DNA of 64,000 nt from Phytophthora quininea. Lineage: Eukaryota > Oomycota > Peronosporomycetes > Peronosporales > Peronosporaceae. A model generated the notes under the pieces. It searched no databases. It was not told the DNA's origin and was given only the letters and a program-made list of their open reading frames with translations. A program made the position numbers and the translations under genes. The stretch spans positions 744,001-808,000 of the forward strand of contig JAAVTG010000519.1 of NCBI GenBank assembly GCA_011947345.1. Reading direction: 5' to 3'. Shown piece after piece: positions 22,321 to 32,935 of the stretch. The stretch's first letter is position 1, and every line of letters starts with the position of its first letter.

Positions 22321-24670
22321 TCAATGTTTACGAAGGCGTGGCTCGCGGGACCACTGCGCATTGTGGGACGACACTTCTTCGTGGCTTTCGACGCACAAAT
22401 ACGAGTCTTGAGCCCATTGCGGAGAATGCATCGTGAGGAGCTTTTCCTCAAATTCAGCATCATTCAAACGCTCGTCGATCGGAGTCTGGAACTCGTAACT
22501 GCTGAACATTGGCCCAGCGTACATGGTGTTGTCGACGACGAAAAATCCCACAAGAGGGTCGCCAACACCGAGATGCAGCACACAGCCAGAATCACCATGC
22601 TCGATCGAGGGAACGTCCGTATGCACATCGACTACCAATACGTCGCGCTTGCCCGAGTCCTGTGGGGAATCATAGAACAGCGCTGGGTACCATCCTCGAT
22701 ACTGTGACGCGCCACTGCCAAAGCTCTCCTCCATCACGGATTTCAAGAATCTCGCGTGATCGTCGTTCAGCTTCTCTTTCGTAGCTTGGCACACAGCGAT
22801 ATCTTCTAGCGACTGCATCGTCAACGCAAAGGTCTCAAACACTGTAGCCGCTCTTTGAAAAGCGTAGGATGCCCTCTGATCCGAGAAGTCGACCAATACG
22901 TTCTGCGTAATGTCCTTCATTCGTCCGGCCATCTCTCGCATGCACCGCCAGAAAATCGGGTAAGGGTCCACTATGCCGTCCGGGTATTCGCATCTAGTGC
23001 CACACGTATAGCTCTGCTTAGCGTAGAGCACGGAATCATGGCGAAGCTGGGTGAACGATGCGACTTGTATGTTCATTTGACGCCGTTGCCAGACGTCCGA
23101 GTGGAAAGTTGCAGCAGCATTTGGCGATGCCTTCGATAGCGATCTGAGAGCTCGGAGCCACAGTGTACTGATGCTCGCAGTTTTGTTCGTATATGTGGCG
23201 ACGTCTCCAAACTCTTCGTCGATCGCTTGGCGTAGTGCGATCAGGTTCGATGTAAATGGAATCCCATCTCTATGCGCCACAAAGTCGATGTTCGCTCTCT
23301 CCATACGTTTGGCAAGTTCCTGAGCAGCTGTATTGTTGCCAAATAGCGCAAACGCAACGTCAACGGCGCTCGGAACACGTCGAGGCTGCTTCGCTTCTTG
23401 ATGCATCACTTGGTCAAACACCAGTCGAGAAAAATGAACGAACTCCACACAAAACGCTGTCCAAGCAGAGCGAACGAAACAGGAGGTACTGTTGGACCCG
23501 GCGAGGTGCTTTCGATAATAGGGTGTCCTGTGACAAGCTGCGCCCCCAGTCCTTGTTGCGTGATTTTTGCTGCAGGTCTACGAGATGATGTCGTCTCTCA
23601 TCGTTGCTGGTCGATTTCTCCACGATAGACTTGATAATATTTCCAGCTAGACGAGCTAGCTGGTTTGCTGTGACTGAGTCCGCTCCTGAATCTCCGTCAG
23701 CGATCAAAGTCGAGATCAACGAGTCGATTTTCTCCACGCCCTCCAAGCTCTTGGATTCCTGTAAGCAATACACCAGCAAACATGCGCACAGCAGTTGGTG
23801 CAGGTTTTCCTCCTGGTCTTCGCCTCCTGCAATGCGAAAATCAATCGTCCCCAGCCACATCATTGCTCGGAAGTAGCGCCCCAGCTCTTGGGATTTCGTG
23901 TAGTGTCCACGCGGCTTGAACAAGGAGAAATCCACTCTACGTTGAGCTGAGAACATCTCCACATCGGCAGTGTCTTCCGCCTGGATAGCTGACCATAAAG
24001 CTTCCAGATCGCCTTCCCTCGAGTGAAGTTCCCCTGCCAGCAAACTTAACGCCAGTGTAATAAACACCTTCACATCTTGAGCCGTCTTGGAGATAAACCC
24101 GTTTTCCTCCGACCCAAGAGCTGACACTTTAGCTAGAGTTCTCTTCAGTATTTTAGCAAGTTGTGGAGACAAATACTCCGTCTCGAGCGTCACTAAAAAT
24201 GCGTCGAAGCTGCGATGCCACGCGTGTAAGATGGAGTCGGCGGTCACAAACACCGGTAGATCATCTGTGTAGAGTCGGTAGTAAATCTCCGCGAAACTCT
24301 GCGCCTGCATACGTTGCGACACAACGACGCCATTCAGCACCAGCTTGGTCTTCTCCTCTTCCCCCAGCCGGAAGTCGAATTGTCTGCTCTTCTTCAAAGG
24401 ATGGTGCTGTTTGGACCGCTTAATCTGTTGCACGAATTTAGCTCCGTGCTGTTTTGAAGCTTCTTGACGGCGACGATCCATCTCCTCCCGAGCTTTATCT
24501 GGGTCGGCATTGAACAAGTCAAAGTACTTGCAATCCTCCAGCACGATCGGTGCGTCATTTGGTGCAGATGGAAGGGGAGGATATAGCTCTACTAGGTCTT
24601 TACTTGTTAACGAGGTGCCGTTCCGGCTCAAGGCCGCCGTGAAGGCCGCCCCTACGTCGCCTCCTCCCAT
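22321..24670 (-). CDS. DUF3160-like protein (full locus, one frameshift)
   Basis: ATG at 24670; about 782 aa if one extra base near 23445-23455 (a four-T run on the minus strand) is discounted. The N-terminal half carries a DUF3160-type core: SFAEIYYRLYTDDLPVFVTA followed by DSILHAWHRSFDAFL. The C-terminal half is alpha-helical and ends with a conserved Cys/Asp/Gly-rich segment (DVLVVDVHTDVPSIEHGDSG, PLVGFFVVDNTMYAGP). DUF3160 proteins occur in bacteria, archaea and some protists and have no known function. The inner edge of the inverted repeat (23278) cuts through this gene: the 3' 958 bp lie in the left arm, the rest in the spacer. An initiator-like motif precedes the ATG. Confidence 0.65.
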
Positions 24671-24698
24671 TCAATCGAGATCTTCTTTTCACTCCGAT

Positions 24699-24711
24699 GC
24701 AAATTGAATGA
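24699..24711 (-). promoter_or_regulatory. initiator-like motif of DUF3160-like gene
   Basis: The minus strand reads TCATTCAATTTGC, 29 nt before the ATG at 24670, and fits the oomycete initiator. Confidence 0.5.
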
Positions 24712-24843
24712 TATTTAATGAGTATAACAAGTGTGAGTTTCTTGCTCACGAAGACACGTCAACTAGGCTTTACAAATGTTTGCAACGAACACTTCCTGAT
24801 ATGTGCACAGGTCCGATCGACAATGTAGGGCGTTACAATGAAT

Positions 24844-26121
24844 CTAGTCACCATATTCGTGGGTGCTGGCGGGATAATTGTTGCACAAGTACTCGAACAC
24901 TTTGTAGTGGCCGTTCTGCATGGCGATACTGATGCTACTGCCAATTCGTTGGATTCTCACTTCACGGTGGAGATATCGCACCATCTCGAAGTGGCCATTG
25001 GCAGCAGCACCAGCCATCGCCCACTCTGAACACCCTTCACGGCGATATGAGTGTAAGAACTCGATAACCTGCATGCGATTAAATTGCGCCGCAGCGTCCA
25101 TGGCTGTCGTGGTGCATCCTTCGGTACGATAACGGTGCAAGAATTCGACCACCTTCAAATGTCCATTGCGAGCTGCACCGTCCATCGCGCTGGCCGTGCA
25201 GCCTTCGGATCGATTTTCGTGGAGGAATTGAACGACTTCGAGGTGGCCGTTGCGCGCTGCCATATCCATCGCTCGAGCTGTACAACCTTCTGAGCGGTTG
25301 TCGTGCAGGAACCGCACAATGTCGAGGCTGCCTCGTTCTGCTGCGAGGTTCATCGCTCCGGTTGTAAACCCAATTTTGATCTCGTGGTGCAGACATTTAA
25401 GCAGTTCAAAATTCCCTGCTGCAGAGGAATTCATTGCCTTGGATGACAGCGACGCGCACGCTTCTGGTCGATTTCGAAGCAACCACCGGACAACTCGCAA
25501 TTTCCCCGAATAAATGGCGGCGTTCAGTAAATGTGGGTCCCAAATTCTGCTCGGACTGTCTTCGGGGTATCGGTGCAGAAACTCCAACACGTCGACACGG
25601 TCGGCCACAACTGCGAAGCGTCTTATGTCGCCGAAGTTCAACGCCGGGTTTCGTCGGTAGTGCGGGTATTGTTGAAGTAACTGCAGCATACGGAACACCC
25701 TGCTGTTGTTCTTGCAAATGGCGAGTTTCGGCAGCATCCCGACTTGAGGGTGCTCGTCCTGCGGTGCTATGAAGTTAAACCAGTCGTCCAGATTGGCCTG
25801 CTCGAAGTCCAGCACTAACATCGGAAGTCCTCGCTTGAAAGTCATGATGTGACGGAATAGTTCCTCGTTGCGGATCACTTGAGCTGCCGCTTCCGCTGCT
25901 GCTGGTGCCTGCCTCGTCCGAGCATTTTCTTTGTCTTTATTGACCGTTCTAGCAGTCACTTTGGCATCACTGAGAAGTAGTCGCCAGCAGTGGAAAATCA
26001 GCCACAGCAACGCTGACAGAACCCACACCCGGCCTTGGATTTCTACGAGCCAAATCCACAACAAAGCGGCTCCGGCCAACAGCAAGATCGCATGAAGCAA
26101 TGTATTGCGAGTCGACCGCAT
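24844..26121 (-). CDS. membrane-anchored ankyrin-like repeat protein
   Basis: Intact 425-residue frame from ATG 26121 (MRSTRNTLLHA); the frame extends upstream to 26217 without support. Two hydrophobic helices occupy roughly residues 8-50 (LLHAILLLAGAALLWIWLVE and VWVLSALLWLIFHCW). An Ala-rich linker and about nine ankyrin-like repeats follow, the middle five being 28-residue units such as GHLEVVQFLHENRSEGCTAS. Unlike its soluble relatives it uses EFLH/QFLH rather than KWLH and lacks the LPHxLTKIHDFLD N-terminus. Likely anchored in a membrane with the repeats in the cytosol (inference). It is single-copy, lying inside the spacer. Confidence 0.75.
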   Translation of the reverse strand: MRSTRNTLLHAILLLAGAALLWIWLVEIQGRVWVLSALLWLIFHCWRLLLSDAKVTARTVNKDKENARTRQAPAAAEAAAQVIRNEELFRHIMTFKRGLPMLVLDFEQANLDDWFNFIAPQDEHPQVGMLPKLAICKNNSRVFRMLQLLQQYPHYRRNPALNFGDIRRFAVVADRVDVLEFLHRYPEDSPSRIWDPHLLNAAIYSGKLRVVRWLLRNRPEACASLSSKAMNSSAAGNFELLKCLHHEIKIGFTTGAMNLAAERGSLDIVRFLHDNRSEGCTARAMDMAARNGHLEVVQFLHENRSEGCTASAMDGAARNGHLKVVEFLHRYRTEGCTTTAMDAAAQFNRMQVIEFLHSYRREGCSEWAMAGAAANGHFEMVRYLHREVRIQRIGSSISIAMQNGHYKVFEYLCNNYPASTHEYGD

Positions 26122-26256
26122 GGTAAGAAGGATCCTCTTCGGAAGATGGTTGAGGGGTGGCGAAAACGACTTGGTATTTTTGTCGATTTTAGGGAAGCCG
26201 TTTAGATTCTGCAGCACTGCTGCAGCAGCAGGCCACGATACCGAATAGCAAAACGT

Positions 26257-26449
26257 TTGCAGCTCGCAAATGGGTATTCCATTGAAGGTTGGTTACTAGA
26301 AGACTTTTACATAAGTTCACTTCTATCTGCACCGAACGCCGCACCGACCGTGTTGGGGACTTGCAAGTACCTTGATCTATTGAATGCCGACCCAGTCAAA
26401 GCTCGGGAGGATAGAACAACATGGAGCCAAATTCATGCAACACTTTGCG
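26257..26449 (+). pseudogene. diverged N-terminal scrap of a second DUF3160-like gene
   Basis: The translation SAPNAAPTVLGTCKYLDLLN followed by ADPVKARE matches SAPNDAPIVLEDCKYFDLFN followed by ADPDKARE of the left gene. After a frame change, EQHGAKFMQ matches KQHGAKFVQ. Divergence is far higher than between the arms. The scrap then jumps at 26450 straight into the arm, at a point equivalent to roughly 370 residues further on in the left gene, so the middle of the gene is missing. Confidence 0.65.
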
Positions 26450-27406
26450 GCGCATAGAGATGGGATTCCATTTACATCGAACCTGATCGCACTACGCCAA
26501 GCGATCGACGAAGAGTTTGGAGACGTCGCCACATATACGAACAAAACTGCGAGCATCAGTACACTGTGGCTCCGAGCTCTCAGATCGCTATCGAAGGCAT
26601 CGCCAAATGCTGCTGCAACTTTCCACTCGGACGTCTGGCAACGGCGTCAAATGAACATACAAGTCGCATCGTTCACCCAGCTTCGCCATGATTCCGTGCT
26701 CTACGCTAAGCAGAGCTATACGTGTGGCACTAGATGCGAATACCCGGACGGCATAGTGGACCCTTACCCGATTTTCTGGCGGTGCATGCGAGAGATGGCC
26801 GGACGAATGAAGGACATTACGCAGAACGTATTGGTCGACTTCTCGGATCAGAGGGCATCCTACGCTTTTCAAAGAGCGGCTACAGTGTTTGAGACCTTTG
26901 CGTTGACGATGCAGTCGCTAGAAGATATCGCTGTGTGCCAAGCTACGAAAGAGAAGCTGAACGACGATCACGCGAGATTCTTGAAATCCGTGATGGAGGA
27001 GAGCTTTGGCAGTGGCGCGTCACAGTATCGAGGATGGTACCCAGCGCTGTTCTATGATTCCCCACAGGACTCGGGCAAGCGCGACGTATTGGTAGTCGAT
27101 GTGCATACGGACGTTCCCTCGATCGAGCATGGTGATTCTGGCTGTGTGCTGCATCTCGGTGTTGGCGACCCTCTTGTGGGATTTTTCGTCGTCGACAACA
27201 CCATGTACGCTGGGCCAATGTTCAGCAGTTACGAGTTCCAGACTCCGATCGACGAGCGTTTGAATGATGCTGAATTTGAGGAAAAGCTCCTCACGATGCA
27301 TTCTCCGCAATGGGCTCAAGACTCGTATTTGTGCGTCGAAAGCCACGAAGAAGTGTCGTCCCACAATGCGCAGTGGTCCCGCGAGCCACGCCTTCGTAAA
27401 CATTGA
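26384..27406 (+). pseudogene. chimeric truncated DUF3160-like ORF, right copy
   Basis: A 340-codon ATG-initiated frame made of ~22 residues from the diverged scrap plus the C-terminal part of the arm copy (identical to 22321-23278). It lacks the DUF3160 core including DSILHAW, so it cannot be a functional equivalent of the left gene. It could still be translated as a shorter protein. The downstream ankyrin-like gene follows 200 bp later, as in the left arm. Confidence 0.6.
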
Positions 27407-27605
27407 TCACGAGTGGAATAGGACAGCTACATTTTTGGGTGAGTATCCCAGGAGCGGGTTCAGGTTGGGTTGTGCTGTCTTCGACCGACGTCGAGGTAGC
27501 AACGAAAGGCCTCACTTCCGTTTAAGCGCTCAAGAGCACAAGTGCCTGGACACTGAAGCTATGGTGATCTCTACGAGTCTTCACCGAGACCATGACTTGT
27601 ACTTC

Positions 27606-28996
27606 ATGTCGAAGGCACTAGACGACACTTTACGAGAAAGTTTGCAAGAGTTGCTCTGCGTTCGTGTGGTGTGTCTTCATGGTCCTGACGTGTTGCGACT
27701 GCCTCATATCCTCACAAAGATACACGACTTTCTGGACTGGTCCTCGCAGTGGACAATCACGAAGGCCTGTAGTTCAAATCTGCTGTATTTGACCCGCCGA
27801 CTCATTGCCCAGGACATGCTGGAGCCTGGTGATAGCGGCAAACGAGATGCGGGCTATCGACAGTGGCAGTTTTCTCAAGCAGTGACCAAAGCAGTGACGT
27901 TCGGGAATTTGGAACTGGTGAAGTTGCTGTCGACGTCCTTCACGGGGTGTGCCATACCAGCGGGAATTGTCGACCACGCAGCAAAACTTGGTCGGCTGGA
28001 GACTTTGCAGTGGTTGGTCGCTCACCGTGGCGACATATTGTGGAGTTCCGCAGCAGTGACAGCAGCAATCGAAGGAGGTCATTTGGAAGTGGCAAAATGG
28101 CTGGAGCGAATGACGCCAGGGGTTGTATCAATAACGACGATGTTCGACGTGCTGGGATTACTGGGAATCTGGAGCTACTAAAGTGGGTCTGCAGTCGCTC
28201 CAAGGACACCAATCCTTGGGTGGCTGTGCAAAATGCTGCTAACCAAGAATATCTCGACATGGTGAGGTGGATCAGAGAGCAAGACGGATACGATCTACTT
28301 GGCGAGTCGTGTTTGTTCGCCAGCAATAAAATGCTCGACATTACCAAGTTGGATGAAAACGTGGAGGAGGATCCTGGCTTCGCGATCGATGCTGCAGCGA
28401 GCGGTGGGTTGCTCGATGTCGTAAAGGGGCTGCATGGAAACTCTTCGGGTGGATGTACAGTCGACGCGATCAATAAGGCTGCCGAACATGGCCACCTAGA
28501 CGTTGTGAAATGGCTGAGCGGGAACAGAACCGAGGGCTGCACGACGAAGGCGATGGACCTGGCTGCTGCAAATGGACATTTGGACGTCATCATCTGGCTC
28601 CACTTCAGTCGTCTCGAAGGTTGTACGGTGGATGCAGTGACCAAGGCTGCGGGGAATGGACACTTGGCCGTGGTCAAGTGGCTCCTTGCCAATCGATCAG
28701 AAGGTTGCGCTACTGCCGCAATGGAGAATGCGGCGGTGCAAGGACAGTTAGAAGTGGTTCGCTGGCTGCATCATCACCGCCGCGAAGACTGCGCCAGCCG
28801 AGCGATCCATGCTGCAGTGCTGCACAGACATTTCGACGTTGCTTGGTTTCTCCATCAGACAGACAATAGATGCGATATCGCTTCTGCCTTGAGGTACTGC
28901 CCCGAGACCGAACGGCGATGGGAGTTTGTCGATTGGATGTACTTGCACCACCCTGGTGAGCTTCAAGAGATGTGGGCGAGTATTTTCGCATTGTAG
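27606..28996 (+). CDS. ankyrin-like repeat protein, right copy, one frameshift
   Basis: Right-arm counterpart of 20731-22121, with the same start, repeat content and length. It shares the one-base loss, here in the G run 28119-28122. Near the C-terminus it has Ala where the left copy has Thr (DCASRAIHAA against DCTSRAIHAA). No other coding difference was noticed. Confidence 0.7.
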
Positions 28997-29199
28997 TGTC
29001 AGGCGACAGCGGCACCAACGCACCTCCGGCAACCATTTTCTACGCTACTTCTACGCGCTGGAGCCGAAAATGGCAGAATCAAACCGCAGACGGTTATTTC
29101 GACAAGGTGATCGTGCCGTTGATCTTGATCACAGTCCTAAGTATATTGGTGATTCACATAAGCACCGAGGCTGGCGAAGCAAGCGACCCAGTAGAATTG

Positions 29200-29213
29200 A
29201 CACTCTTCAATTT
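29200..29213 (+). promoter_or_regulatory. altered initiator-like motif of right CAP gene
   Basis: Reads ACACTCTTCAATTT. The left arm has ACATTCTTCAATTT. The T-to-C change destroys the CATT core of the presumed initiator, which may weaken transcription of this copy (inference). Confidence 0.4.
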
Positions 29214-29241
29214 GCAGCACCACAAAGCGGTCCAAGCAACG

Positions 29242-29880
29242 ATGGTGTTTCTCACTCAAGCGTCTCTGATGGGCTTTCTCGCCATTTTGACCGGAAGTTC
29301 GAGCGCCGCTGAAAACCTCCGCTACGAACCGCGGCAGCTTGTGTCAACTTACTCAGCGCCGAGCCAATACGTCTACAGCATGCTGAGCCGAGTCAACAGC
29401 GAGCGCGCTGCCAGGGGATTGCCAGCGCTGTGTTTGAGCTCCCAGTTAATGGCCGCAGCGACGCGACAGTCAAACGACATGGCGTTCAACAACTTCATGA
29501 GCCACACAGGGTCGGACGGATCGACGATGGTTTCTCGAATTACAGCCACCGGCTACAAGTGGAACGCGCTGGGCGAGAACATCGCTGCCGGCCAGAAAGA
29601 CGTCGCTGCCGTGATGGTGTCGTGGATGAACTCGAGCGGCCATCGCGCCAACATTCTCGGCAACTACACCATGTTCGGCACGGCGTATGCGTACAACGAG
29701 GGTAGCACCTACAAGCACTACTGGACGCAGGACTTTGGCAAGAGCTCGAGTGAGTCGTGCAACTACGAAAGTGCCGAGGTGCCAGCGGAGGTGCCTGAAG
29801 CGATTGACGTCGCGCTAGCCATCAACTCGACGGATTCTGCCGTGGCTGTCGATACTACCACGTACAAGGCCGCCGTGTAG
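29242..29880 (+). CDS. secreted CAP/SCP (PR-1-like) protein, right copy
   Basis: Right-arm twin of 19847-20485 with the same signal peptide, CAP metal-site residues (FMSHTGSDG, ALGENIAAG, GHRANILGNY) and C-tail. The one protein-level change I see in the secreted form is Val for Ala in RQLVSTYS. The reading frame is intact. See the altered initiator-like motif upstream. Confidence 0.88.
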   Translation: MVFLTQASLMGFLAILTGSSSAAENLRYEPRQLVSTYSAPSQYVYSMLSRVNSERAARGLPALCLSSQLMAAATRQSNDMAFNNFMSHTGSDGSTMVSRITATGYKWNALGENIAAGQKDVAAVMVSWMNSSGHRANILGNYTMFGTAYAYNEGSTYKHYWTQDFGKSSSESCNYESAEVPAEVPEAIDVALAINSTDSAVAVDTTTYKAAV

Positions 29881-30518
29881 TGCGATAATGTCTAGACGCC
29901 CCGACAAAAGAAGGAAAGACAGCAATATTAACAAAATGCATCCTTTTCGCAAGCAGTCAAGCGTATTCCGCCTCTGCCTGAGATTGTCCGAGGCGAATGC
30001 TTGTCCATGGGCCATCGCCGATATCATTGCTGTAGCTGTTGTGCAGCAAATACTTGCATTTGCGTCTATTAGGGAGGGGCGTACGTGTGTCGAGCGAGCG
30101 CCAAGATCACTTCAACGTGTCGAATCTTCGATCGTCCAGCGGAATTTTGCGTCGTATACTTTTCTCCAGTCAGTTTTGTGTCTGTCCAAATTCTCGAAAA
30201 GGGTAGAACCTTCCTTTCAGGTACATCTGAACCACGGCAAGTGGCAGCTTCCACAAGGTGACAATCTCCTAGTCATTCAAGAACGAGCCATGGCAGCCTC
30301 GACCACAGCAGTCGCTAGAGTCGCTTGATTTCGAGGTCGTTCTAGAAGTCTGCCCAAATTCTGAGACACGACTCAAAAGTTTCGCCGCGCGGACGCCCAT
30401 CACTCGACGTTGAAGCAGTCGGATCACGATCTTCTGTCAGTCGGTCATCGAGCTCATTTCCAAACTTGCCGACTACTACACAAGCCACAAGTCTACAAGT
30501 CAACTACTTCACATAGCC

Positions 30519-31341
30519 ATGTTCAGCTCGTGGGATCTCGTCCGACCGACCTTCTGGTACCCCATGTCGTCGCTGGAGCAGTCCATGATGGAGCTCGAGC
30601 ACATGGGCGACCTCATGATACGCTCGCGCTTCCCGTTCGACCTGCGCAGCGAGATGCTGGCAGAACCCAGCAACGTGGACGACGACGACTTCTTCCGCGA
30701 CCTGCCGGTGCTGGCTCGCGAGCAGAGACCGCAGACGAAGCAGCGTCAAGTCCACGACGACGACAATGACGCCGAGATGGAACCTGCCACCAACGAGTCT
30801 GTTGAGGCTGAAGCTGTCCCCGATAACGACCGCAATAAGACCACCACCAAGAGTAGCAAGACTGGGGCTGGCAAGATCACGTCTCATGACAAGGCCAAGT
30901 CAGTCAAGAAGAGCAACGGCGGCAGCAGCCTAAGGTGACCGCTGATGGCAGCCACACCCAGAGCCAACACCGCCGCGCCTTCTCGTCCTACTCGTTCAGC
31001 GACTCGTCCATCGTGGACGATAAAGGCCGACGTGTCACCAGCACGCGTCGTCGCTACGAAGACTCGACCGGCCGCCTGAAAGCCGTGCACGAGCGCCAGG
31101 TGGAGGACAAGAAGCTGCGCACGACGTGGAACCGCCTGAGCCCGGACGACGAGGGCCAGCACGAGTCGGTGTGCTCGAGCGGCACCCCGAGGAGTTCGAG
31201 GCGCTGTGGCAGCAGACGCCGTTCGGAGAGGCCCAGAAGAAGACCATTAAGCAGAAGGAAGAGGAGCAGCAGCCGAAGCAGAATGAGAAGAAGAAGCTAA
31301 CAGAGCAGCAATCGACGGAGGACGCGTCTATGGAGGAGTAA
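30519..31341 (+). CDS. MLF-like protein, right copy, two frameshifts
   Basis: Twin of 18385-19208 with ATG at 30519. It shares the loss in the C run 31185-31188 and has one more base missing from the C run 30929-30930, which the left copy retains. Uncorrected, the first frame ends after 139 residues (NGGSSLR), so the MLF core is out of frame. With both losses allowed for, the length equals the left copy (274 aa). Confidence 0.55.
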
Positions 31342-31839
31342 GATCGATCGATCACAGCGGTCGAGCGCAGGATGGAGTGGGTTTGATCTATTGTTGCAAT
31401 GCTTTACTGGCGTCTGACTGAGTTTGACAATAACTAATACATTTTATTCCAATCTTATCTCATTACGATTTACAATCCAAATCTGCAGCGGTTGCAGATT
31501 TGCTCCAGCATTTAATGCTGTCGACTGTGCTGCGCCGCTTGGACAGGGGAGGTGCCTCAGCTTGCTTTCGATGGTTGTCGCGCGTCAAGCTTCCGTGGGG
31601 AAGGGAAGGTGCGGACGTCCCAGAACTAGAGAATGGAAACGCAGGCGACACGGACACAAGCAGCGACGATAGACTGCGGGGCTGAGAGATTAAGGCTTTA
31701 ACTGCGCTACAAGTCTACAAGGAGACGAAGGGGGCACGGCAGTACTCCGAAGCTGTGTCGTTCCCGTGGGGGACGCTCACTGGCCTCAGGAACTCTGGGT
31801 CTACCGACTGGGGTCGGCAGTCAACAAAGTTCGCTGCAA
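31342..31839. other. intergenic sequence inside right arm
   Basis: Counterpart of 17882-18384; no gene seen. Confidence 0.4.
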
Positions 31840-32460
31840 GCTAAAGCAAATGATGTCTCCATTCAGTTGGCGGGGGCTTTAGAAAGCTCGACTTGGTCGA
31901 AGACGCCCTGGACTTTCGGTAGAGGGAGCGCATCTTGCCGGCCCCCGCCGCTTTCTCAAGCTGCATGGTCATTTGGACATCCCACAAGAATTTGTGGTGC
32001 CGAGTGGAGATGAGTTGTGGCCCAAGCTGTCGTGGGGGTTGAGACTTGGGATTGCGGTCAATAGCATCCGTTGGAAGAGGTACTACGCTGCGCAAATGGA
32101 GGCGTCGAGTCAAACGCTCGAAGAGATGGGCTTTTGCTTCGAGTTGATCTCTGAACGGGATTCGAGAGATCGGATTCTCCCATCGTTGAAAGTGCTTCGC
32201 GATGAGTTCCATCACTGCATCGTGGAGCGAGAGTTTATCGTTCCTTCTTGTTCACCGTGGCCAGAGAAAGCTTGGGGGATGCCACTTGGAGCAACCGTTC
32301 GAGCTATTGATGAGCCGTGGAAGAAGTCCGTTGATCCGCTGCTCGACATATACGAGACGCTTTTCTGGTGGTGACGCGGTCCGTCCTCCGGAATTCATGA
32401 TCCCATCGGAAGCTCCTTGGCCGAAAAAGTTGTGGGGTGTTGTTTTGGGCAGCGCACAAC
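31840..32460 (+). pseudogene. broken HA-repeat gene, right copy
   Basis: Same HA-like repeats as the left copy. Here the G run has five bases, keeping LSWGLRLGIAVNSIRW in one 133-codon frame (31973-32374). A third partial repeat follows out of frame (PWPKKLWGVVLG) and is cut where the arm ends. No start codon context; treated as a gene fragment. Confidence 0.5.
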
Positions 32461-32561
32461 CCGCGCGCTGGCGGCACGCAAAACGACACCTAATTTGCCA
32501 CGTATATTGCTAGCAATACGCAATCATATTGGTGCAATGCAATATATTTGTTATTGGCGTC

Positions 32562-32930
32562 CTACTCGACGCCGTACTTGTTCTTGAGGTCCTGCAGCTC
32601 CTGCTTCTGCTTGCTTAGGTCCGTCCCTCCGTGGCGCTGCTGCATCTTGTTGGCCTGGTAGTAGAGCACGATCAGGTAGCGGCCGCACACGTTGAAGCCC
32701 GACAAGTGGTCCACCGCGTTCTTGGCGTCGTAAATGTCCTCGTAGACCACGAAGGCCGTGCCTCTCGTGTCGTTGTTGACACCCAGGCGGATCTGGCGGA
32801 TGGCTCCGTACTTGCCAAAGATGTCGTACAGCTCCTCGGACGAGATCTTGAACGGCAGGTTGCGCACGTACAGCACGCGATTCACCTCGGGCGGGAGCCG
32901 CGCGTTGCCTCGGCGGCCTTGGACGGCCAT
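32562..32930 (-). CDS. SF3B6: splicing factor 3B subunit 6 (p14/SF3b14a)
   Basis: Intact 122-residue ORF, the usual length of this very conserved protein. A single RRM has RNP2 LYVRNLPF (about residues 20-27) and RNP1-like GTAFVVYE (about 57-64), then [15 protein letters not shown] and a Lys/Gln-rich tail ending KNKYGVE. In other eukaryotes p14 sits in the U2 snRNP SF3b complex, binds SF3B1 and contacts the intron branch-point adenosine. It is a single-copy housekeeping gene just outside the right arm, so the inverted repeat ends before it. Confidence 0.93.
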   Translation of the reverse strand: MAVQGRRGNARLPPEVNRVLYVRNLPFKISSEELYDIFGKYGAIRQIRLGVNNDTRGTAFVVYEDIYDAKNAVDHLSGFNVCGRYLIVLYYQANKMQQRHGGTDLSKQKQELQDLKNKYGVE

Positions 32931-32935
32931 CGTTC

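Larger units (their letters stand above)
17236..23278. repeat. left arm of a ~6 kb inverted repeat
   Basis: The sequence from about 17236 to 23278 reappears in reverse complement at about 26450-32480. The same five loci occur in both arms in opposite orientation, with only scattered substitutions and one-base indels. The inner edge is sharp (TATGCGCC at 23271-23278). The outer edge fades within the HA-repeat gene. The spacer is ~3.2 kb. Confidence 0.95.
23279..26449. other. spacer of the large inverted repeat
   Basis: Single-copy 3.2 kb between the arms. It contains the 5' part of the left DUF3160-like gene, a membrane-anchored ankyrin-like gene, and a diverged scrap of a second DUF3160-like gene joined directly to the right arm. 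Confidence 0.9.
26450..32480. repeat. right arm of a ~6 kb inverted repeat
   Basis: Reverse complement of about 17236-23278. Visible differences are few: Thr/Ala near the end of the ankyrin gene, Leu/Pro, Phe/Leu and Ala/Val in or before the CAP gene, and several one-base length differences in homopolymers. Past 32454 the match to the left flank becomes patchy and then disappears. Confidence 0.95.
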
